A stretch of 6,216 nt of DNA, from contig CADBTO010000014.1 in assembly GCA_902797565.1 (NCBI GenBank), forward strand, positions 1-6,216, given 5' to 3'. Below the pieces are notes generated by a model. It did not search any database. It saw only the letters and a list, made by a program, of their open reading frames with translations, and was not told the DNA's origin. This document shows, piece by piece, positions 1-4,380 of the stretch. The position numbers and the translations under genes were made by a program. This DNA comes from an uncultured Lachnospiraceae bacterium. Its GTDB lineage: Bacteria; Bacillota; Clostridia; Lachnospirales; Lachnospiraceae. Numbering within the stretch: position 1 is the first letter of the stretch; each line of letters begins with the position of its first letter.

Positions 1-1110
1 GGCAGTGTCCTGACGAATAAGTACGCAGAGGGTTATCCAGGAAAGCGTTATTATGGCGGCTGCGGCATTGTGGATATTGCAGAGGATCTGGCGCGGGAGC
101 GTGCGAAGAAGCTGTTTGGCGCAGAGTATGCCAATGTACAGCCGCATTCCGGTGCGCAGGCGAATATGGCAGTGCAGTTCGCGGTGTGTGAGCCGGGGGA
201 TACGATCATGGGAATGAGCCTGGATCACGGCGGACATCTGACGCACGGCAGCCCTGTGAACTTTTCCGGGAAATATTTCAAGATCGTGCCTTATGGCGTG
301 AATGATGAGGGCTTTATTGATTATGATGAGGTGGCACGGATTGCGAAGGAGTGCCAGCCGAAGATGATCATTGCAGGTGCATCTGCATATGCAAGGACAA
401 TCGACTTTGCGAAGTTCCGTGAAATTGCGGATTCTGTGGGCGCGGTGTTGATGGTGGATATGGCGCATATTGCCGGTCTGGTGGCAACGGGGCTGCATCC
501 GTCCCCGGTACCCTATGCGGATATCGTTACGACGACGACGCACAAGACGCTGCGGGGGCCGCGCGGCGGGCTGATCCTGTCTACGGCAGCAGCGAATGAG
601 AAATACAACTTCAACAAGGCGGTGTTCCCGGGAATCCAGGGCGGCCCGCTGATGCATGTCATCGCGGCGAAGGCCGTGTGCTTCCAGGAAGCGATGCAGC
701 CTGCGTTCCAGTCCTATATGGAGCAGGTGGCGAAGAATGCGAAGGCACTGGCAAAAGGGCTGATGGATCGGGATCTGGATATCGTTTCCGGCGGGACGGA
801 CAACCATCTGATGCTGCTTTCCCTGGTGAAGAACGGTCTTACCGGGAAAGAAGTGGAGAAGTGGCTCGACAATGCGAATATTACGGCAAATAAGAATACG
901 GTGCCGAATGACCCGAAGAGCCCGTTTGTCACCAGCGGTATCCGGCTGGGCACGCCTGCCGCAACCAGCAGGGGGCTTGTGGAAGCAGACTTCGAGCAGA
1001 TTGCCGAGGCGATTTCCCTTGTCGTGAAGCAGGGCGAGGACGGCATTGCCGGCGCGAAGGAGATCGTGCAGGGGCTGACGGAGAGGTATCCATTGCCTGC
1101 GGGATTCTAA
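1..1110 (+). CDS. glyA: Serine hydroxymethyltransferase, 5'-truncated by window edge
   Basis: This PLP enzyme interconverts serine plus tetrahydrofolate with glycine plus 5,10-methylene-tetrahydrofolate in the cytoplasm, and is the main source of one-carbon units. The frame is open from base 1 and shows 369 residues. It begins with [19 protein letters not shown], a signature normally near residue 50, so about 47 N-terminal residues and the start codon lie upstream. Visible landmarks are the PLP-stacking His79 in HGGHLTHG, Asp153 and His156 in VDMAHIAG, the Schiff-base Lys182 in TTTTHKT (codon 544-546), the GPRGG loop, and substrate-carboxylate Arg315 in [10 protein letters not shown]. Residue roles are assigned by alignment from memory with E. 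coli GlyA, offset 47 (46 at Arg315). The C-terminus is intact (TAA 1108-1110) and the implied total of about 416 residues is normal for the family. The GTG at 70 is an internal valine codon, not the start. The gene is followed by a hairpin terminator. Identification is very secure. Confidence 0.97.
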   Translation, partial: GSVLTNKYAEGYPGKRYYGGCGIVDIAEDLARERAKKLFGAEYANVQPHSGAQANMAVQFAVCEPGDTIMGMSLDHGGHLTHGSPVNFSGKYFKIVPYGVNDEGFIDYDEVARIAKECQPKMIIAGASAYARTIDFAKFREIADSVGAVLMVDMAHIAGLVATGLHPSPVPYADIVTTTTHKTLRGPRGGLILSTAAANEKYNFNKAVFPGIQGGPLMHVIAAKAVCFQEAMQPAFQSYMEQVAKNAKALAKGLMDRDLDIVSGGTDNHLMLLSLVKNGLTGKEVEKWLDNANITANKNTVPNDPKSPFVTSGIRLGTPAATSRGLVEADFEQIAEAISLVVKQGEDGIAGAKEIVQGLTERYPLPAGF

Positions 1111-1121
1111 AATTGAAAGAA

Positions 1122-1158
1122 AAACGGGCAGGAGGAGTTTGGTTCCTTCTGCCCGTTT
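1122..1158 (+). terminator. Hairpin terminator after glyA
   Basis: A 15-bp stem with one G-U pair is formed by 1122-1136 (AAACGGGCAGGAGGA) and 1144-1158 (TCCTTCTGCCCGTTT) around a 7-nt loop. The GC-rich core is flanked by an A-run on the 5' side and a short T-run (TTTGT) on the 3' side. It starts 12 nt after the glyA stop codon. The T-tract is short, so termination may be incomplete. Because of the flanking A and T runs it could act weakly on both strands, but nothing on the minus strand here needs it. Confidence 0.75.
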
Positions 1159-1174
1159 GTGGTAGCTATATGTG

Positions 1175-1210
1175 AAGCGCACAAAACTCGAAGACTGATA
1201 AGCGCACAAA
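1175..1210 (+). repeat. 11-bp direct repeat in the serS leader
   Basis: AAGCGCACAAA occurs at 1175-1185 and again at 1200-1210, exactly 25 bp apart, between the glyA terminator and the serS ribosome-binding site. Similarity does not extend beyond the 11 bases. The second copy runs into a small palindrome, AAGAA-G-TTCTT (1209-1219). Two equal sites about two and a half helical turns apart would suit a protein-binding site, but no known operator is recognised. No convincing sigma-70 promoter was found in 1159-1224. Confidence 0.5.
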
Positions 1211-1224
1211 GAAGTTCTTAATTC

Positions 1225-1230
1225 AGGAGG
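1225..1230 (+). promoter_or_regulatory. serS ribosome-binding site (decides the start)
   Basis: AGGAGG is a full Shine-Dalgarno match. Two ATG codons follow directly at 1234 and 1237. The spacing is 3 nt to the first and 6 nt to the second. The second gives the usual family start M-I-D-I-K-F-L, so 1237 is the better start. Confidence 0.8.
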
Positions 1231-1236
1231 TAGATG

Positions 1237-2526
1237 ATGATTGATATTAAATTCCTGCGGGAAAATCCCGAAGTTGTCAAAGAAAACATCCGGAAGAAGT
1301 TCCAGGACAAGAAGCTGCCGATGGTGGATGAGGTCATTGAATATGACGAAAAAGCAAGGGCGGCGAAGGCGGAGGCGGATGCCCTGCGCGCGAAGCGCAA
1401 CAGCCTGTCGAAGCAGATCGGCGGCCTGATGAAGGAGGGCAAGCGGGACGAGGCGGAAGCGGTCAAGGCAGAGGTGGCGGAGGGCGCAAAACGCCTCGCG
1501 GAGCTGGAAGCGCAGGAGAAGGAGTATAATGAGAAAGTCCTGGAGCGGATGATGCTGATCCCGAATATCATTGATCCTTCGGTGCCGATCGGGGAGGATG
1601 ATTCCAAAAATGTCGAGATTGAAAAGTTCGGTGATCCGGTTGTTCCGGATTTTGAGATTCCGTACCATACAGATATTATGGCGAAGTTTGATGGTGTGGA
1701 CTTTGAGGCGGCTGGGCGGGTCGCCGGGAATGGCTTCTATTATCTGATGGGGGACATTGCGCGGCTGCATTCCGGTGTCATTTCTTATGCAAGAGATTTC
1801 ATGATTGACCGTGGCTTCACCTATGTGGTGCCGCCGTTCATGATCCGTTCTGCCGTGGTGGATGGCGTGATGAGCTTTGCGGAAATGGACGCCATGAGGT
1901 ACAAGATCGAAGGGGAAGACCTGTATCTGATCGGTACCAGCGAGCATTCTATGATCGGGAAGTTCAAGGACGAGATTCTGGATGAAGAGAAGCTGCCGTA
2001 TACTTATACCAGCTATTCACCCTGTTTCCGGAAGGAGAAGGGCGCGCATGGGATCGAGGAACGGGGCGTGTACCGCATCCATCAGTTCGAGAAGCAGGAG
2101 ATGATCGTGGTCTGCAAGCCGGAGGATGCGATGAAGTGGTATGACGTGCTCTGGAAGAATACGGTGGATCTGTTCCGCAGTATGGATATTCCGGTACGGA
2201 CGCTGGAGTGCTGCTCCGGAGATCTGGCGGATTTGAAGGTGAAATCCTGTGATGTGGAGGCGTGGAGTCCGCGCCAGAAGAAGTATTTTGAAGTTGGTTC
2301 CTGCTCCAACTTGGGAGACGCGCAGGCACGGAGGCTGAAGATCCGGGTGCGTGGAGAAGGCGGGAAGAAGTATTTCGCGAATACGCTGAACAATACGGTC
2401 GTCGCGCCGCCGCGGATGCTGATCGCATTCCTGGAGAATAACCTCTGCGAGGACGGGAGCGTCAGGATTCCGGAAGTGCTGCGTCCGTATATGGGCGGCA
2501 TCGAAAAAATTGTGCCGAAGCACTGA
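1237..2526 (+). CDS. serS: Serine--tRNA ligase (class II)
   Basis: This cytoplasmic enzyme activates serine with ATP and charges tRNA-Ser (and tRNA-Sec where present). From ATG 1237 it has 429 residues, the normal bacterial length; ATG 1234 would add one Met at poor ribosome-binding-site spacing. Residues about 30-105 are the alternating charged and hydrophobic helices expected of the tRNA-binding coiled-coil arm. The catalytic core follows: the serine-site TSE at 234-236, motif 2 at about 263-290 (FRKEKGAHG, then RGVYRIHQFEKQEM), and motif 3 at about 382-402 with Arg393. Motif 3 reads LNNTVVAPPR where E. coli has LNGSGLAVGR. I recall this wording from many Lachnospiraceae, so it is probably lineage-typical. 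No T-box specifier or antiterminator sequence (TGGNACCGCG) is seen in the 126-bp gap upstream, although aminoacyl-tRNA synthetase genes in Firmicutes often carry one. The 3' end forms the first unit of a tandem repeat extending past the stop. Confidence 0.96.
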   Translation: MIDIKFLRENPEVVKENIRKKFQDKKLPMVDEVIEYDEKARAAKAEADALRAKRNSLSKQIGGLMKEGKRDEAEAVKAEVAEGAKRLAELEAQEKEYNEKVLERMMLIPNIIDPSVPIGEDDSKNVEIEKFGDPVVPDFEIPYHTDIMAKFDGVDFEAAGRVAGNGFYYLMGDIARLHSGVISYARDFMIDRGFTYVVPPFMIRSAVVDGVMSFAEMDAMRYKIEGEDLYLIGTSEHSMIGKFKDEILDEEKLPYTYTSYSPCFRKEKGAHGIEERGVYRIHQFEKQEMIVVCKPEDAMKWYDVLWKNTVDLFRSMDIPVRTLECCSGDLADLKVKSCDVEAWSPRQKKYFEVGSCSNLGDAQARRLKIRVRGEGGKKYFANTLNNTVVAPPRMLIAFLENNLCEDGSVRIPEVLRPYMGGIEKIVPKH

Positions 2527-2611
2527 GACTGTGTGCTGGTATCGGAAGATCGCGCTGAAGCACTGAGACGCTGTGTGTTGGCATCGAAAAGAGCATGCTG
2601 AAGTATGGAAG
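2497..2611 (+). repeat. Degraded tandem repeat spanning the serS stop codon
   Basis: Three head-to-tail units are visible: 2497-2537 (41 nt), 2538-2579 (42 nt) and a decayed partial copy at 2580-2611. Each starts GG(C/T)ATCG(A/G)AA. The first two share the identical 13-mer GAAGCACTGAGAC, and both continue as TGTGTG(C/T)T. The first unit encodes the serS C-terminus (GIEKIVPKH-stop). The later units are out of frame or interrupted by TGA and cannot extend the protein. The pattern is that of a local duplication of a gene's 3' end followed by drift. Confidence 0.75.
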
Positions 2612-2618
2612 CAGGACA

Positions 2619-2682
2619 CTGGCAGGCGGCAGGCCTCCCACGGACGGGTGGAATCCTGTCTGCCTGCGCTGCCAGCGGTTTT
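2619..2682 (+). terminator. Possible terminator hairpin after serS
   Basis: CTGGCAG (2619-2625) pairs with CTGCCAG (2669-2675), and inside it GGCAGGC (2628-2634) pairs with GTCTGCC (2658-2664, one G-U). A further CCAC/GTGG pair lies in the loop (2638-2641 with 2648-2651). The stem is followed by CGGTTTTCT, a four-T run. It is long and imperfect, with small bulges between the paired blocks, so terminator function is only plausible. The same left arm can pair with 2694-2699 instead. Confidence 0.4.
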
Positions 2683-2722
2683 CTGGTAAGAGTTGCCAGT
2701 GGTGTCCTGCTAAAAAATTGAT

Positions 2723-3391
2723 TCAAAGGTCAACTGTAGGTAAAAAGTTCCGGATGCGTCTGGCAAGGCGCGTACTGCCCACGACATAGGATTCGTGGGT
2801 TTCTCCGGGGAGAATTTGCAATTTGGCACCGGGAATGTGGCTTGCGATCTTCTCGGTGTCTGTTTTTTTGACAATATCTTTTTCTCCTGCAAACACCAGG
2901 GTGGGGATCTTTATGGTTTCCAGCTGTGCTTCTGTGATATCGGGCTCCTGGAGCATCATTTGGAGCAGGGGGTCTTTGGATTTCTTGTATGCGTTTTTGA
3001 TCTTCTGGCGGGACAGGAAGGTCAGTCCTTTGGGGTTTGTGTTTGCACCGCAGATGATGATGCCGGACAGCAGGTCCTGGTGCCCGATCGCAAGAAGAAG
3101 GGCCGTGATCCCGCCGTCTGAAAAACCCAGTACAATCGGGTGGTTGATTTCTAATGCGAGGATCAGGTTGCAGATATCATCTGCCATATCCTGGTAGTGG
3201 TATTCCCGCTGGCGTGCGGAAAGCCCATGCCCTCTGGAGTCCGGGGCGAAGATCTCAAAGCCGGAGGAGAGCTGTTCGCCGAGGGGATCGAAGATCTGGT
3301 GGTCTTCGCCGTTTCCGTGGAGCAGGATCAGAGGCTGTCCTTCGCCGTAATGTTCATAATAAATGACAGAAGAATTGAGTTGTATGACCAT
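2723..3391 (-). CDS. Small alpha/beta hydrolase
   Basis: This 222-residue protein has the layout of a serine hydrolase of the alpha/beta fold (AB hydrolase-1 type) and lacks a signal peptide, so it should be cytoplasmic. Landmarks are the oxyanion-hole HGNG at 25-28, the strand and turn APDSRGHGLS at 49-58, the nucleophile elbow GFSDGG with Ser91, a likely acid Asp172 in FAGEKDIV, and the catalytic His199 in GETHESY. The cap region between about 115 and 155 is short and Lys-rich. The substrate cannot be read from sequence; esterase, lipase-like or C-C hydrolase activity are all possible. ATG (3389-3391) has a good ribosome-binding site, AAAGGAG (complement of 3399-3405), 7 nt away. The gene is alone on its strand, convergent with serS and divergent from the small membrane genes. 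Only a weak minus-strand -10 (TATAAA, complement of 3444-3449) was seen. It uses more C-ending codons than the plus-strand genes, which fits strand composition rather than foreign origin. Confidence 0.9.
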   Translation of the reverse strand: MVIQLNSSVIYYEHYGEGQPLILLHGNGEDHQIFDPLGEQLSSGFEIFAPDSRGHGLSARQREYHYQDMADDICNLILALEINHPIVLGFSDGGITALLLAIGHQDLLSGIIICGANTNPKGLTFLSRQKIKNAYKKSKDPLLQMMLQEPDITEAQLETIKIPTLVFAGEKDIVKKTDTEKIASHIPGAKLQILPGETHESYVVGSTRLARRIRNFLPTVDL

Positions 3392-3427
3392 ATAGTTGCT
3401 CCTTTGTGATGGTTTTGTGAAGTCTTT

Positions 3428-3456
3428 TTGAAATTCTTTCTAATTTATACTATGAT
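3428..3456 (+). promoter_or_regulatory. Sigma-70-type promoter for the small membrane gene pair
   Basis: TTGAAA (3428-3433) and TATGAT (3451-3456) are separated by exactly 17 nt. Each hexamer differs from consensus at one position. The surroundings are AT-rich in an otherwise GC-rich window. Transcription would start near 3463, about 33 nt before the ATG at 3496. Confidence 0.75.
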
Positions 3457-3495
3457 AACATTGATTTCTGGTTTGTGAAAGGCTAAAATCGTGGA

Positions 3496-3819
3496 ATGGA
3501 CAAAATAACAAAAGAAAATACGGCGGTCCGCAGAATACTGGCCGTGCTCCGGAAGGGTCCGCGGGATAAAATCAGCCTTTTGTGCGGGATTCTGGCGTAT
3601 TTGTCCCTGTTCCTGTTTTGGGGGCTTGGGATCGTGTTTGCGGTGGCGGGCACGATTTTCGGGTTCTGGCACATCCGGGACAAGGGGATGGAAGGAAGCG
3701 GCGCGGCGGCGGCAGGGATTGTGCTGTCCCTGCTGCTGCTCCTGATCGTGCTGCTCTGGTTCCTTTTGATGGGCCTGTATTTTGGGACGATCCGTGAATT
3801 GATGAAGATACAGGGCTGA
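3496..3819 (+). CDS. Small membrane protein, DUF4190-like
   Basis: This 107-residue protein has a basic N-terminus (residues 1-25, several Lys and Arg) and then hydrophobic stretches at about 26-41, 43-60 and 70-97. A charged turn, IRDKGMEGSG, separates the second and third stretches. A Gly-rich membrane hairpin, a short charged loop and a G-A-A-A-A-G-I-V helix is the layout of DUF4190 proteins. That assignment is from pattern only, and the family has no established biochemical role. An in-frame TAA at 3484 makes ATG 3496 the only ATG that can begin this frame before the hydrophobic region. Its ribosome-binding site is weak: GAAAGG at 3477-3482 is 13 nt away, and GTGGA abuts the ATG. It lies directly behind a strong promoter and 33 nt before a similar gene, so the two are probably one operon. 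Confidence 0.8.
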   Translation: MDKITKENTAVRRILAVLRKGPRDKISLLCGILAYLSLFLFWGLGIVFAVAGTIFGFWHIRDKGMEGSGAAAAGIVLSLLLLLIVLLWFLLMGLYFGTIRELMKIQG

Positions 3820-3852
3820 GGTGCGCGGCAGGCGCAGGGAGGAGTTTATCAA

Positions 3853-4143
3853 ATGCAAAATCCAGATTATTCGAAATATCTGAACGAACCGCCGCTGCCG
3901 AATGGAAAGCTGCAGGGGGAAGGATTCGGGCTGGCAAGCGTGGTGCTGGGGATGCTGTCCCTGATGATATTCCTGTCCGGGTTGAATGTTCTTTCAGCTG
4001 GGGTAGGGTGTGCGCTTGGTGCGGTCCAGCTGCGGCGTTATGAAAAACGGAGCCTGGGGATTGCAGGGATTCTGCTTTGTGTGGCTTCGATCCTTCTGTC
4101 CCTGGCGGGCTGGCTGGTGCTGGCATTGAATGTGGTGCTCTGA
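3853..4143 (+). CDS. Small membrane protein, DUF4190-like (second copy)
   Basis: This 96-residue protein has a polar, Pro- and Asn-rich N-terminus (1-23), hydrophobic stretches at about 24-41, 44-60 and 69-95, and a basic turn, RRYEKRS, before GIAGILL. This is the same hairpin, charged loop and helix order as the preceding gene, so the two look like diverged paralogues. Family (DUF4190-like) is inferred from layout, and function is unknown. The start is well supported: GGGAGGAG at 3837-3844 sits 8 nt before ATG 3853. No promoter was sought inside the 33-nt gap to the upstream gene, and co-transcription is likely. A tandem repeat begins immediately after the stop codon. No clear terminator follows. 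Confidence 0.83.
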   Translation: MQNPDYSKYLNEPPLPNGKLQGEGFGLASVVLGMLSLMIFLSGLNVLSAGVGCALGAVQLRRYEKRSLGIAGILLCVASILLSLAGWLVLALNVVL

Positions 4144-4144
4144 A

Positions 4145-4315
4145 GGAGTCAGTATAGCAGGGGGGAAGCAGCAGTGTGATATGCGGGTTCGGCAGTCGGT
4201 GTGGCAGCCGGGGGTGGCAGTCGGTGTGGCATGTGAATTTGGCAGATGGTTTGACAGGCAAATGTGGCCGGCGGATTAGCTGGCAGTTATGACAAGTAGG
4301 TGTGGATGCGGGAAA
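4145..4315 (+). repeat. Degenerate G-rich tandem repeat, period about 25 bp
   Basis: About seven head-to-tail units fill most of the gap between the second small membrane gene and the kinase gene. Approximate unit starts are 4145, 4167, 4191, 4216, 4241, 4266 and 4291. The core GGCAGTCGGTGTGGCA is identical at 4191-4206 and 4216-4231, exactly 25 bp apart. Other units match with changes, for example GGAGTCAGTATAGCAG at 4145-4160 and a GTAGGTGTGGATG block at 4296-4308; the 4266 unit is the most decayed. A weak match, GGTGCTGGCATTGAAT (4116-4131), lies inside the preceding reading frame. There are no unique spacers between conserved repeats, so this is not CRISPR. The rest of the gap to 4380 holds no gene or clear promoter. 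Confidence 0.72.
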
Positions 4316-4343
4316 GTGACGGTGCAGCAGCCATACGAGAGGG

Positions 4344-4359
4344 TTGATAGAAGAATCAA
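4344..4359 (+). promoter_or_regulatory. Small inverted repeat before the kinase gene
   Basis: TTGAT (4344-4348) and ATCAA (4355-4359) form a 5-bp dyad with a 6-nt centre, followed by TATATAG at 4360-4366. The AT-rich patch lies 15-37 nt before the kinase start and could be part of a promoter or operator. No hexamer pair with proper 16-18 nt spacing was found, so this is tentative. Confidence 0.22.
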
Positions 4360-4380
4360 TATATAGTGTGGGGGATTGTG

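Noticed and set aside
70..1110. glyA starting at GTG 70
   Set aside because: The frame is open to base 1 and residues 1-23 match conserved serine hydroxymethyltransferase sequence, so the gene is cut by the window edge, not short.
1139..1172. serS promoter from TTGGTT and TATATG
   Set aside because: The spacing between the hexamers is 22 nt and the -35 lies inside the terminator hairpin. No pair with 16-18 nt spacing was found.
2709..2722. Minus-strand terminator for the hydrolase using the run of six T (complement of 2712-2717)
   Set aside because: Only a 4-bp TTGA/TCAA stem precedes the T-run on that strand, too weak to call.
2017..2726. Overlapping minus-strand reading frames of 154-214 codons opposite serS
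   Set aside because: They lie antisense to well-conserved serS motifs, have Arg-, His- and Ser-rich low-quality composition, and show no domain pattern. They are frame shadows of a GC-rich gene.
2595..2789. Plus-strand 64-codon reading frame between serS and the hydrolase
   Set aside because: It overlaps the degraded repeat and the hairpin, runs into the antisense of the hydrolase 3' end, and lacks a ribosome-binding site.
4160..4240. G-quadruplex from runs of G
   Set aside because: Runs of three or more G (4160-4165, 4185-4187, 4210-4214) are too far apart for a standard four-tract motif. Only weak two-tetrad forms are possible.
3445..4261. Minus-strand reading frames of 137 and 229 codons opposite the small membrane genes
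   Set aside because: The plus-strand genes have a promoter, a good ribosome-binding site for the second gene, and convincing membrane-protein composition. The minus frames are Pro- and His-rich and have no recognisable features.
4145..4315. CRISPR array
   Set aside because: The units are contiguous and degenerate with a period of 25 bp or less. There are no unique spacers of constant length and no cas genes.
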